A DNA stretch of 64,000 nt from Bimastos eiseni (GCA_959347315.1 OY365809.1:2893953-2957952), one strand, 5' to 3'; positions 43,256 to 54,493 are shown, numbered from the stretch's first letter. A program made the numbers and translations. The notes: generated from the letters alone by a model not told the origin.

Positions 43256-44050
43256 AAAGAGGTGTTGAAGCGGTCACTTCTAGCGTTAAGGAGTATTGCG
43301 AAAAGATTGAAGAGTGGAGAGGGGTGGCAGATTGGAGGCAGGAGTTGATCAAACGATGCTTCTGGTTCTGTGATATGGAGAAGATCACTTTGGAAAGATC
43401 TGAGACTGCTAAGAAGAATTGTTCAATGTAACCTAAGCGTTTGGTTGTCTTATGTGTATTTCCAGGCGTTCTCAATGAGAGGAGCTAGTTTGACTAAGCT
43501 GGAGAGGTGTAAAGTAGCGTAGCAATAGAAGTGGGTTTAGTCTATGTTAAGAATGGAAGAGAGGAAACAAATGATTACAGTCAGTTCGAAACAAATGCAG
43601 AAACTTTGATCTGGACACTACGCAACTTTGATCTGATGCGGTAATTACTGGTGTAAGTCAACACTCTGTGAATTATTTATTTAATGAAAAACCGCCAACA
43701 CCCTGTTAATTATTTATTTCATAACAGCTTACTTCTTAATGGAAGCTGGATTGATGAAAAGAATCATGCCCAAGCAGAAGCTGGATATGACTAAAAGAAT
43801 TTTATTTAATGGAAGCTGGCAATTATAATGAACGTGCCTCAAACAAACAAAAAACAATAAAATAAATTCTCAATGATGGCAAACAAGGTGTTGACGTACT
43901 CCAGTAATACCATCTGAGGTTAAGGCATAGAAGTAATTCCAGGTAAATGTCGGCTTTTGAAATGAGCATATAATAGTTCACGTGAAAAGTGGCAACATAA
44001 ATTAAAATCACAGTCACTGTTACTAGTAGTAGCCTGCTTAATAGTTTCTT
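43256..44050. repeat. Repeat block, colinear with 56755-57560
   Basis: Shares AAAAGATTGA.GAGTGGAGAGGGGTG, GATCTGAGACTG, GAAGAATTGTTCAATG and TAGCGTAGCAATAGAAGTGGGTTTAG with the later block. One frame in both copies keeps EKI-EWRGV and RQEL, perhaps a trace of coding sequence; no family recognised. Confidence 0.55.
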
Positions 44051-44099
44051 TTTGCTATCCAGTGTAAGCTGAGTCACAACCAAAAATGTATGTACATTG

Positions 44100-44690
44100 T
44101 GCCAACTTGGAAACTAAAAATAAAAAGAAGACTATGTTAAATAATATTCGATTCTTGGTGCTCGAACTCGGTTCTACTCACTCGTAATCCTTGGTACTCA
44201 TCACGAAATTGACACTCGGTTCATCTATAGTAGCATCGCGATTATCGCTTCGAGAAGGATGGCTTAATGGATGAACCACCATTGTTCAGTGTCTTCTGTC
44301 TCGTCCCGCGTTCACTAATCCAGCGCCCATAATTGATGGATCCAGGATTTAACGACAGCTTATGACAACAGAGGCCGTTGCCGTCGACAGAAATTTGCAA
44401 GGCGTATTACAGCACTTACAGCTTATTTAAGTTATTCCCAGTCAAGGACGTCATCGATTTATGCTTTTCTGGACCTTCTCATCATCGGTACTCTTACACG
44501 AGACGCTTCATCAAGCTGCTCTTGATGTTTTCATGCGGTGATCTTTTGAAGTGATCACATATATATTGTAGTTTCCGAGTTATGTACTTTTTAACAGTTC
44601 TCTTCAGTCACTTACTGACGTCTGTTTGGACACCCGCTAAATGTTTTTAGCCAACGCTATATATAAGCTATATAAATCGGAATCTGTAAT
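44100..44690 (-). mobile_element. RTE-tail composite repeat with inserted LINE tail
   Basis: Composite landmarks at 44240-44340 and 44450-44640 are interrupted at 44345-44440 by TTTAACGACAGCTTATGACA and CAGAGGCCGTTGCCGTCGAC, an inverse 3' end of an I/Nimb-like LINE. Confidence 0.6.
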
Positions 44691-46180
44691 GAAATCAAAT
44701 CGGTAACAAAAATAGTGCAAAGATCTACGGTAACTGACTTACATTGCCAAATAACTTTGATCTAATAAGTGCTAACACAGGTCTACTCCCAGGACAGATC
44801 ATGTAACGCACATACAACGTGATGTTTAACGGCAACGAGTTGAGTACCAATTTATTATTTATGTCGAAAGATTTTGTATAACTACTCATACATTCATTCA
44901 TTCAATCATTGTGAGCATTTATTTAAGTCTATTGCCCATTCAAGACTCGAGCGATTTGTAAAAACTTGATGGTTGCGCTACAAGGAAACTTAGTGGCATA
45001 GGTCATGGATCTGTCCGCAGTCAACACAGTGCTCTTATTATAAACATTTAAGATGCTGTCAACATAATATATATATATATATTATATATTGCCTCAGAGT
45101 TCATTCTTACTTCCAGTTGTGGTTCATGCAATTAATGGATACACTGTACTAGTTTTCTTTTAATTTTCTTTAGTCGTGGCTGGGCTGGGAGCGCGAGTAG
45201 ATTTATGAAAAGGCGCTATATAAATTTTCTGAGTGAATGGATGAAATATATGATATTGGTAATATTGCGGCATTAAGTTTGCGATGAGCAGAAGCGATTA
45301 AAGTAGTCGTTGTGTGGTAACAGAGACCATTAGCTGTTTTTCAGATGTGCTTTATCACATGCACGGGTAATACCGCCACTAAGATTGTTAGACATGTAAG
45401 AACGCTGTGGGCGCTACTTAAACTAGCTCTACTATTATATTAGATGATTAGTAAGTTTGATTATGTTAGGGGATCCTAGCTACACATGAAGAGGCAGATC
45501 GGATACAAACTATCTTTATTAAATACAGAGTGGATATAATAATAATATATATAATGATTATGATTAATACATAACTGTTACATATACTCACTAATATGAG
45601 TATGGGTGATATGATAATGTCCAAGTTCTATGAATTTAGCAAGATGACGAGCCTGACAAAGATAGCTAGAGTTCTTCTGAAGTCAGACTGCCTCGTTCCT
45701 AATAGTGTTTCAGCTTATAAGTTAAGTTATAAAGTGGTCACTTTCCTCAGCCAAAGAGGAAACTGGCTTATCCTAGACAGACTACTTTGATTGGTCAGCT
45801 ACTGACCACTCAAGGATCAGCTACTGACCACTCTAGCAATGAGGGCTGACTGTAAATGCTAGTTACTCTAGAGCCTATGTGAGTGATTGATAGAACCTAT
45901 ACTGGCTGAATTAGCGAATGTTCTGCTAAACTGAATGTATAATAATGATCTCTATATATATATATTGTTCAACCCTATCTAATGTAACGTAATGTTCAGA
46001 ATAATCACGGTTACAGTCACATACATTGTAGTAGTGTAGCAATGGTAGTGGCTTTGTTATATGCTTTATAGGGTGATTTCGTAGTTTGTTCCTTTTATAT
46101 GGATGATGACGAGAAAATTAATTGCCATAAAATGTCTGTCTTGTTACTGTTTTTATTGCTTATGTATATGTCATATATAT
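44691..46180. other. Old repeats; possible decayed LTR
   Basis: 44795-45070 is colinear with 35560-35730. A stretch from TGTAAGAACG (45395) to GGTTACA (46008), containing ACTATCTTTATTAAATAC, looks LTR-like, but no 4-6-bp target duplication was found. The 64-codon frame at 45596 is not recognised. Confidence 0.25.
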
Positions 46181-46189
46181 ATCATGTCA

Positions 46190-47260
46190 CATCGTCATCG
46201 TCGACTACATGAATGGGAAAGTGATGTCCAATGCTTTCTGTCTCGTACGATGTTCATTAAACTTGTGCCTTTTAAGCCAGTACACGCCATGACATTGTCA
46301 AACCGCAGATTCTGGGTCTTCCACGACTTCGGCTTCCTTCCACTATACCCAACATCACACTGTTCTCAATACTGTCTTTAGGCTGTCTCACGATGTGCCC
46401 GAAGTACCGCAGTTTTCTGGACTTGATGTGGCCCAACAGTTTGCAGTCAACTTTCGCCATTTGATACACTTGTTCGGTGGTCACCATTGCTGTCCATGGA
46501 ATTCTGAGCAGTTTCCTCATGCACTTGTTCTCAAATGCTTGTATGCGTTTCTCTTCTTTCTTTATTGTCCACGCCTCACAACCATACGTTGCTACTGGCC
46601 ACGCCAAGGCCTTCATGAGTTGCAGTTTGGTTTTAGTACTGACTGATTTATTTTTCCAGATGCTTACCAGCTTAAACATGACTGACATTCCCATGGCTAA
46701 TCTTGATTTTACCTCACTCGCGCGGTCCCCGTCCTTCGTTACCCTGTTCCCCAAGTATGTAAATGAGTCCACTTGTTCCAGTTTGTATCCGTCCACTTTG
46801 ATCAAAAGTGTGTCATTGTTATTTGTCATTACTTTTGTTTTTGCTACGTTAATCAACATACTCTATTCTTTTGCTGCTATCTCAACACGTTGCAACAAAC
46901 TCCTGTAAATCCTCTGGTGAAGTGGCCAGTAGCACGATGTCATCAGCATATCTAAGATTATTTATAGTCTTCCGTCCAATCCTGAACCCCTTGTTGTAGC
47001 CTAGTAGTGCATTTCGCATTACCTGTTCTGCCAGAATGTTAAACAGGTTTGGTGATAAATTACATCCTTGTCGGACTCCTTTCTTGATACTAAACCATGT
47101 CGACATAATTCCGTCTGTCTTGACAGTAACTCGTTGTTGTTTGTAGAGATTTCGCAATAGCTGAGTGAGGTGGGGTGGGAATCCCATTTCCATCATGGCT
47201 ATCCATAGTTGATCGTGTTGAATCATGTCAAAAGCTTTTGTAATGTCAATACATCAGCGC
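46190..47260 (-). pseudogene. RTE-like LINE reverse transcriptase, 5'-truncated
   Basis: Minus strand, right to left: CIDITKAFDMIQHDQL (RT motif A), KKGVRQGCNLSPNLFNIL (motif B, RQG form), LRYADDIVLLATS (motif C), frame change near 46880, VAKTKVMTNN, FTYLGNRVTKDG, YGCEAWTIKKEEKRIQAFE, LLRIPWTAMVTTEQV, YFGHIVRQPKDS and GSRSRGRPRI. This is the RTE-like endonuclease/RT C-terminal two thirds. An in-frame TGA precedes motif A, where the copy breaks off at about 47255. The 3' flank (46190-46280) joins the sequence type of the RTE-tail composites. Confidence 0.85.
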
Positions 47261-47780
47261 GCTTCATTGAAATTCGAGTCGTTTCACTTCTGTGAAGATT
47301 AACCCACATTCGTACATTAGACCAGTTGGTCGTTCTCAACCTATTTAAAGTGGTGCTACATAACCCAGGTCACGTTCTGCCCCTTCCTCCAACAAAGACG
47401 ACCTCCCACTCCCCACGGCCACGTCCAAACGACCGTGCTATTCTACAGGCAGACAATCTAGCGCCAAAATTTTTTTTCTTAGAATGTTGTACTTTTAATG
47501 TATTGCTATTCTAAAGACGACCTCTTACTCCTCACACGCATGACCGTGTTATTCCACAGGCAGACGATCGAGCGTAATAATCGTTTTTAGTTAGAATGTT
47601 ATACTTTAAGATGTCTTGTTCACCAGAGTGCGGATATACAAATGGTCAAATGGAGGATATACTTACTTTACTTACTTACTTTATTACTATTATTTTATTT
47701 TTTTAGAGATTACTAATATTATGTTAAAACCGTTGTCCGTATGGTCAGGCCTCGTCTTCTGGGGGTGAATTTTATATTTT
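47261..47780. other. No gene; two diverged tandem halves
   Basis: AAAGACGACCTCTTACTCCT and CAGGCAGACGATCGAGCG (about 47513-47575) repeat AAGACGACCTCCCACTCC and CAGGCAGACAATCTAGCG (about 47395-47464), so this is a roughly 120-bp tandem pair. An ACTT-rich tract follows (47657-47685). Confidence 0.4.
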
Positions 47781-47894
47781 GGCTATATTCGTATTATGGA
47801 CTAGATATAAAAAATAAAGACAGTAGTTGTCATGTCGCGACATGACAACTACTGTCTTTATTTTTTATGTCTACTCCATAATACGAATATAGCC
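47781..47894. repeat. 114-bp near-perfect palindrome
   Basis: Each arm is 57 bp, the centre is TCGCGA (47835-47840), there is no loop, and there are two mismatched pairs. Outer ends are GGCTATATTCGTATTATGGA and its inverse. Probably a fold-back MITE or the product of palindromic duplication. Confidence 0.95.
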
Positions 47895-48399
47895 CAATAA
47901 TATAGCTTAACAATTTCAATCATTTACAATCCAAAATTATTAATAAGTGCTTAGATTGTGATCATTGTGTCCCATAAAATTTATTTTATTTGGTAGCTAG
48001 TTTTAGCATCGTTAATTCTTTTCGCCAATACAGATGCGTTCCGGTGCAATTTTAAAAGAAGCCGAGAAGAGTGGTATATAAGGACGTGAGACAAGGCGAG
48101 AGTTGCCTTATATAGGAGATTATGGCTGTGCTGTACAATGCACAATGTATTAAGGTCTCAACATTACTGATGAGTAGAGAAGGGGCCGATATGAAGCAGG
48201 AGTTGGTCACGGCCGCTACGGGATGTGTAACATGAGAAATTGAGTTTAGCATTAGCCATCTTAATATGTTCAATGACTGTTGGGAAGATGCTGTTCAAGG
48301 TGACCTGAACATTAGGTTGGATATGAACTCAAGTTGCAGGCAGTTACAGTGTAACGACACGGCGTGATGACAAAGATCCTTAAGATCGCCCACTTAGCT
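47895..48399. other. Old repeat, no gene
   Basis: 48100-48330 has a diverged copy of the 43.3/56.8-kb block (GATGAGTAGAGAAGGGGCCG, GAAGCAGGAGTTGGTCA). Inverse module traces near 48350. Confidence 0.35.
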
Positions 48400-48659
48400 C
48401 CTTTATCCGTTCTTGAAATTTACACTAGATTCATCCCCAATAACATCACCATCGTCGCTTCGTGACGCTTGGCAACATGAATGGACCCCCATTGCCCAGT
48501 GTTTTCTGTTTCGTGCCGCGTTCATTAATCGTGTGTCCAAAAGTCCTTCCCAGCTAATTACTTTGTCGATCTATTTTGTTCTCGCCCTTTCTCGTCCTCG
48601 GTCCCCCTCAACGAAACCCTTCATCATTCTAATATCGATGTTCTCGTGCGACTGTCATG
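48400..48659 (-). pseudogene. RTE-like ORF2 C-terminus in a composite repeat
   Basis: The minus strand reads ENIDIRMMKGFVEGDRGRER, then after TAG: IDKVISWEGLLDTRLMNAAR followed by NRKHWAMGVHS. The series 'G-x-V-E-G-x-R-G-R-x-R-x-R-T-K ... W-x-G-L ... N-A-A-R-x-R-K-H-W' is the end of RTE-like ORF2. The repeat continues at 48924-49170 beyond the hAT insert. This is the best-preserved of the five composites. Confidence 0.65.
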
Positions 48660-48915
48660 CAGAGGTGTTATAAGGTTTTGAAAAGTGGGGGCATAATTTA
48701 AATAATATTGCGCGAAGCGCCAAGCAATTTTTTTCCCCACTTCCTGAATTTTGCACCCCATAAATTTGAAAAATGGGGGCACAAATTATCATAACAGAAG
48801 TCATCTTAAAAAGCCATTGGAGAAACATAAAAAATCGATTTGTGGGGCACATGAGGGGCACTGAGCACTAAAACTGCGGGGGCTTTGCCCCCTGCCCCCG
48901 CTTGTTACACCTCTG
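48660..48915. mobile_element. hAT-type MITE, 256 bp
   Basis: The ends CAGAGGTGTTATAAGG and GCTTGTTACACCTCTG form a hAT-like TIR beginning CAGAGGTG. It is flanked by a perfect CTGTCATG duplication (48652-48659, 48916-48923). The paralogous composite at 58021-58030 reads GACTGTCATG straight through. The interior has GCGCGAAGCGCCAAGCAATT and GGGGGCTTTGCCCCCTGCCC. Confidence 0.9.
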
Positions 48916-48923
48916 CTGTCATG

Positions 48924-49170
48924 TGATCTGATCTCAATTATGTTATCTCCGAGTTTTGGTGTGAGTGAACACAAGTTCCTTGTCACTTACGTGTATTGAC
49001 GTCTGCTTACACACCCGTTAAATGTATCGTGCCAATGCTATATAAATTGTCTTTTTTAATATATTTTTCAATGTTCCTTTAACAAGTGGTATGCTCTAAA
49101 CAATGGTCAACTGTCGACGCTTGACATCCATTACAAAAATCGATGGAAACATATACTTACTTACTTGTGT
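48924..49170 (-). repeat. RTE-tail composite, part right of the hAT insert
   Basis: TCTCCGAGTTTTGGTGTGAG, ACACCCGTTAAATGTATC, GCTATATAAATTG and ACATATACTTACTTACTTG correspond to 58040-58290. This conserved flank upstream of the ORF2 remnant is not RT coding sequence. Confidence 0.6.
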
Positions 49171-51320
49171 TAGACTGGTAAAATTTTATGGCATTCTTGC
49201 AACAAAGGTGTGTATGCACATTGAATCACAGAGATACCTGAAGCTCTATCTCTGCCGAGTCAAATACTATTTGTTTTTTCATTTACATCATGTGGCCGTC
49301 ACAGAGTTCACCCTGAGCTCGGGTCGGGCCGGGCCGGGTCACGAATACCTGTAGATTAGTCGGGTCAGGCTGGGTCCCAAACATGGACCAATTTCCACCT
49401 ACCAATTTTTTGCAGAAGTTATTTTTAAACTCTGTGCTGCTGAAAATGTTTCATTACGGTTTACATCTTCCGTGCATGCGTTCGTTGGCAAGAGATAATC
49501 AAGGCACCTGAGTAAGGAAAGATCAGAAGAAGATATACCGAGGTCATCGCCAAGCCGATTGAACCTGATACGCGCTATTGACTTGTGAGACAAATAGTCG
49601 GGCGCCTTTTAAGTGGACCGAACAAGCTTGAGATTAAAATATTTTATACAAGCCAGCATCGCTTATCGAACAGCGGTCCACATCGGACTATGGTATTAAT
49701 CAGTTACAATAAAATAAATAGAATATTATGATGTGCCCGCAGTGCGTTTGCAAGCGGTTCAGTAAAATGCCTACTTACTTACTTGCATACTTTATATTGT
49801 CAAGGAATTAGCGCGAAGACTCAAGGCAACACCGGATTTGTTTCTTATAACACCGAGTTTGACTTAAACTGTCGTATGGAACAATTTCTCGGGAATTTAA
49901 AAAAAGTCATGCGATAGATTACAAGCGTGTGACGATGCAACGCTGGAACATGCGAGCCAGATTCGTATGTACCTAAAAAATCCGGAATTGTTTCCATATA
50001 TTTACGGAGAAAGTAAGTTTATACCAAAATAAATGGTATCAACGAATGATATCTTCCTTGTTAAGTTCTCACAAATCGATATTATCATGTCTAGCGGTCT
50101 GACAATACTGCGTTTTTACGTCATTAGAATTTAACAATAAAAAATTATTGGCAAAATTTGCACTCAAAGCGGATCGAGTCGATTTGGGTAGGGTCATGTC
50201 TGTCATGGGTCGGGTCGGGTTAGATATTTGGTTTCAGCAGTCGGGTTGGGTCCATTTCTGATGAGTTGGGTAGGGTCGGGTCATGAAAATTAGACCCATG
50301 GTTAAGGCTGTAAATTTTTTGCGGTCATCGCGGGATTCGCGAATTGTTATGATACTCCCTCGAATTTTAACGTTTTTGCCGCAAATGGTCGCGAATTTGA
50401 CAGTTTGTTTTTGAGCTGCTCGTGTTTTTATATGGTAAAGGCAAAGCTTCTAAACATTAGTTAAGAGTTAGTGTTCGAAAACAATCGCTGGCTAGAGGAA
50501 GGCTTTCAATTTAGGTCCTGTACGTTTCAGGTGAGCGACGAGCGGCGATCTATGCAGAACATGCAATATGTTGGTCGAATTTAATCGGAGGGACACTTGC
50601 ACAAAGGACCTGAACCAGCACACTGATCATATAGCGTTTGTTACATTGACATAGCTAACGATATGACCAATTTAAAGGTGGCTAAGCAGCTATTTGCTAT
50701 GAGGTGTCATCTATGTTTTAGTTATTTGTGTGACAAAATTATGATAACAGAATAAGTGACACTATTTAACTACAGCTTTTGATTACCACAATTGACCTTA
50801 ACTGTTTGTAGAATCTGAATTTTACTTAGTGCGGCAAGGCGTTTCGTTACCATTAGGATTCTTAATATAGGCCTAATACTCGTTATTTCAGATTATGAAT
50901 CTGGGTGTTCAGTGATGATAATATCTAATTTACTCAAATCATTGACATAGTGTGCAAACGTTTCGTTATAATAAAGTATTTTACATAATATTTTACTTCG
51001 GTCTATCAAATAAATTCGTATAGGCTACGCAATTCTTGCGACTATACAATTTTTTTGATAGATGTAGTGGTTCTATAGCCTGGAACAATGTACCGAATGA
51101 AATACGTGTCCTGACACGTATCACTTTGTTTAAAAATAAACAACGTGAAGATTTGCTCCATCATCCCAGTATTCGTATTATGCAATAAAACAACTGTATT
51201 GCAACCCGCGAATTGCATCCTAACGATTGAGTTCGTTTTGTTATTTGTTGTTTAACAACACCGCGCCATAAATTACTAACATCGTCACTCTTATAATGAA
51301 TGGTAGAGTTTATAGTCTTT
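49171..51320. other. No gene; mixed old repeats
   Basis: GGGTCGGGTC-rich tracts at 49316-49375 and 50170-50300 look like one repeat split by about 0.8 kb. A CGCGAATT-rich stretch is at 50320-50405. TAGGCCTA at 50868-50875. Confidence 0.3.
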
Positions 51321-51324
51321 TTCT

Positions 51325-51890
51325 ACTTAGACACCTTTGGAGTGGTCAATCCAAACGTATATAAATTTTATACGCTGTTTTTGGCCGTATCTACTGGTTG
51401 CACATGCTTTGATATTTAGTGTAATTATAACCGCCTAGATCGGTCATTGAGATATTGTCCTTTGAGTAATAGATGACACTGGCGTACAGAGGAAATAATG
51501 TGAGTTCGATTCCGCGACTCCTTAGGTTATTATTATTGTTATCATCATGGTAAAGGTGCAGGAGGTCGATATTATTTTGTCTTTTCAAATAGCACAGTAT
51601 TCCTAAACATTGACTAGTCAACCAATTTCATTTGAGCTTAGTTATTAAGCTGTAGGCCTATACCAAATCCATTTCAACGCGTTGAAGCCTTATATCATGA
51701 AACGCCTGTCTTAATGAGGAAAATTGTAATTATTTGGGATGGAAGGTCTAGTTAAATCGACGTTCTATTATATGGTGCTTAATATCGACTATGCTGCGCC
51801 TTCCAAACGTAAATTACACAAGTAATTACGCATGTAAAACTAAAAATAGCAACCTCAGGACAGCGTCTTCTTAGACACCTTAAAACAATT
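51325..51890 (+). repeat. Family A repeat, uninterrupted copy with altered left end
   Basis: The interior from TTTAGTGTAAT (51415) to TTAGACACCT (51871-51880) matches the split and 13-kb copies. At the LINE insertion point it reads GAGTAATAGATGACACTGGC without interruption. The left edge is TTAGACACCT (51327-51336), in the same rather than inverted orientation. Confidence 0.65.
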
Positions 51891-52332
51891 TCTTCCGAAA
51901 ATTATATTAACGCTATTGATGTGCGACTAATTAACTTGCTGTAGACTTTAAAAAAAATATGGTATTAATAAGTCACGCGCATCATGAAGTAAGGTGTTCA
52001 AACGTTGAAACAGGTTTGATATTTAATTCCAACTTATATACTGCATAAGAAGCAGAAGGGTGGGTTTGTTCAAAGAAAAAGGTCACATGGGTTGCTAGCA
52101 AAAACATATGATTTGCGACGACCTCTTTCTCTACAGGATTGAGACTGTAATTTTTAAGGCTTGAAGGCCCATGGCTTATACTACGATTAGATCCCATACA
52201 TACATTGCACTTTAGAATGGCTGTTTTCCATGTCCAAACGGAAAGTATTTACGAATTTCACTAATAATTTTGTTCTATGGTTCCTTATTGGGTTGCGATC
52301 GATCTACGTATAATGCTCTGAGGGTTGGTTGC
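51891..52332. other. No gene; repeat fragments
   Basis: Includes CATCATGAAGTAAGGTGTTC, inverse of a piece near 36984. The 71-codon minus-strand frame is not recognised. Confidence 0.3.
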
Positions 52333-52404
52333 TGCAGCTTAGCGACACTGTATGGTAACAAAGGCCATTAGCGTCGCCCTCCTTTATCCATGCTTGCGAC
52401 TGGC
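52333..52404 (-). repeat. GCCAGTCCCAAGCC-type module, inverse
   Basis: GCAGCTTAGCGACACTGTAT, GGCCATTAGCGTCGCCCTCC and ACTGGC. Preceded by GGTTGGTTGC, the tail side. Confidence 0.75.
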
Positions 52405-52530
52405 ACTAGCAGAGTGTATTAAAGTTGAGTTCTATCGCTTGACAACCCGTGCCACATTTCTATATAAAACTGTCTCCTGCTGTTTTGAAGGTGTGTAAAG
52501 AATGCGTTTTGTAAATATGGTGGTGGTTGT

Positions 52531-52605
52531 TGCAGCTTAACGACAATGTATGATAGCAAAGATCATTAGCGTCGCCCTCCTACTTTATCCAGGCTTGGGA
52601 CTGGC
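52531..52605 (-). repeat. GCCAGTCCCAAGCC-type module, inverse
   Basis: A good copy: TGCAGCTTAACGACAATGTA, ATTAGCGTCGCCCTCC, CCAGGCTTGGGACTGGC. The tail side is TGGTGGTGGTTGT. Confidence 0.8.
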
Positions 52606-53324
52606 ACCATCGTAACGCTTTCATTTATCAATTTAATATAACAGTTTTATTTTGCCTTCTGTTATTGATGGTCAAAGATAAGACGTTGGGAAGATTTGAT
52701 CTATGAAGTGTCAACACAGAGGGTTTGAGATGATTTACGTTGCAGTGTGTAAGTATAGTTATGGTTACGGAGGTTGGAACTGACCATGAATTGGTGGAAG
52801 CAATTTCCTCATGTGGGGCACATGTGTGGACGTGGATTTGCGATGGGTGTTATTCCAAGACTCGATGCTGATGATCCTACGATGGGTGACAATCGCTTAT
52901 GGCACGAATCCCAGAAAGGTAAATTTTCTTCTGCAGATCCCACAAATGAATAAAATGTTGTGCAAACATAATATTATGGAGGAGTCATCTAATATCATAC
53001 CAGACCGAGATATACAATCGACCACAAAAGAGGCTGGCCTACACACCTTTAAAAGGAACATTAATAATCCCTCAAATATTCTATTATTGTCGAGGGTGAA
53101 CGCTTTCAGCTTAGAAGAAAACCAGGAGAATATACTAAACGATCAATGTTAATTAAAGACGTTGCATTTTGAAGTTTTATCACATAATAAATAACAAATC
53201 AGCAGCGCATTCAACTAGCTTATGTGCTTAGACTTAAGACGCCCGGGAACTGGTAAGGTTGAGATGGAGAGTAATCCAGGGGCAGGTACTGTGGAACACA
53301 CTTTCAAACCGAGGGTCAACATAG
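52606..53324. repeat. Repeat colinear with 54830-55080 and 55780 region
   Basis: Shares GTGTAAGTAT.G.TA.GG, TACGGAGGTTG.AACT, ATCCTACG.TGGGTG, GAGGC.GGC.T.CACACCT and AACAAATCAGCAGCGC with later sequence. The 113-codon plus-strand frame (52811-53152) is most likely a chance frame in this repeat. Confidence 0.5.
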
Positions 53325-53465
53325 GCGACGACGACGACGACGACGAAGATGATGATGATGATGAGGAGGAGGAGGAGGAGGAGGAGGAGGAGGAGAAGGA
53401 AGAGAAGGAGGAGGAGGAGAAGGAGGAGGAGAAGGAAGAGAAGGAGGAGGAGGAGAAGGAGGAGG
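53325..53465 (+). repeat. GAC/GAT/GAG triplet tract
   Basis: GACGAC..., GATGAT..., then GAGGAG/AAGGAG triplets over about 140 bp. It gives a polyacidic frame on plus and polyleucine on minus; neither is a gene. Confidence 0.95.
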
Positions 53466-53582
53466 TCGACGGTGATCTTCATAATTATTATGTCATAGTG
53501 TTGTTAAATAGTGAATGGCTAACTAATTTCGTTAGTTGTTTAGCACAGCTGCTTTATTTTTGTATTAGTATAAAAATTATTA

Positions 53583-53900
53583 TTAGTTGGGGCACCCGGC
53601 GTTCGCCCGGGTAAAGACAGGTTTTTCTCCATGGAGAGGAGGAAGACGGCGGCGGTGGGGTTCAACAACCCCTCTACTGGGTGTCCGAGGTGTTCGCCAA
53701 GCGAATGGCGAAGGTTTCAATGTGCAAATGCATAAACGGAGAGACAGAAACACACAGAATCTAGAAATACATGTAAAAATACAGTGTTTACATGCATTGT
53801 GTATACTCTGAATACAACTCTATCCTCTAATAACTTACTCGCCTGGTTGGTATAATGTTTCTAATGAATGTAATGTAATGTAAATCCTCGAAAATTTGTC
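53583..53900 (-). mobile_element. Helitron-like 3' end and body (minus strand)
   Basis: The minus strand has the hairpin ACCCGGGCGAACGCCGGGT (53594-53612), then GCCCCAA, then CTAA ending at 53583 with T as the next base. This is the Helitron arrangement (hairpin, about 10 nt, CTRR before T). A neighbouring block (GTGTCCGAGGTGTTCGCCAA, 53680) recurs at about 54180 as GTGTCCCAGGTGTTCCCCGA. The 5' TC end is not defined. Confidence 0.4.
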
Positions 53901-54420
53901 AGCGCCCACAAAAGCCATGTCAGGGAGAACAGCTTATCACCAGCGCTATACCAAATCAAGTCCGCAATAGCCAATCCTCTCATAACTTTTCGTTGTCAAG
54001 TTGAAATCCAGGGAGTCAAGTCGTGGAACTTGCCAACAACACTGATGCGTACTAAATACACGTGGCCGACTTTCCAAACGACCTGTATGATATATCGCAG
54101 GTGACTTTGCTCTTATGGGTGTCTTAGAGGTGCACAGTAGGTTTTTTCCCCTGCTGGGTTCAGGAGTCCCTCGACGGCGTGTCCCAGGTGTTCCCCGAGC
54201 CAACGGCGAATATTTCGAGTCATTAGCTGTAAAACTGTGGAAATGCATCGCCGGACAAAGCGACGCACAGAAAGCCTTCTTTATTTAGTAGATTAGTACG
54301 AATTTATGACAGAAATCTGTTTAATTGCTTGAGCACCATACTTCATATTGCGCCTTTCTTACAAAGTCAATTCGTTGAGCAAATGCCATTTAACTCCGTC
54401 ACTGCTTGCAGTCCAGCAGT
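53901..54420. other. Old repeat, no gene
   Basis: Second copy of the block above (54130-54225, TTTTTTCCCCTGCTGGGTTC). The 100-codon minus-strand frame over it is not recognised. Confidence 0.35.
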
Positions 54421-54493
54421 GCCAGTCCCAAGCCTGGATAAAGGAGGAGGGAAAAGCTAATGATCATTGTTATCACACAGTGTCGTTAAACTG
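54421..54493 (+). repeat. GCCAGTCCCAAGCC-type module
   Basis: The closest single copy to the common form: head and GGATAAAGGAGGAGGG are intact, and the end is TCACACAGTGTCGTTAAACT. Confidence 0.85.

Noticed and set aside
45395..46010. Solo LTR (TGTAAG...TTACA)
   Set aside because: Ends look plausible, but flanks AGACA and GTCAC are not a duplication and no partner LTR or primer site is seen.
46477..46908. 143-codon plus-strand frame
   Set aside because: Antisense shadow of the RTE-like reverse transcriptase fragment.
53222..53614. 130-codon polyacidic frame
   Set aside because: Most of it is the GAC/GAT/GAG triplet tract; the opposite strand gives polyleucine, and flanking residues have no family features.
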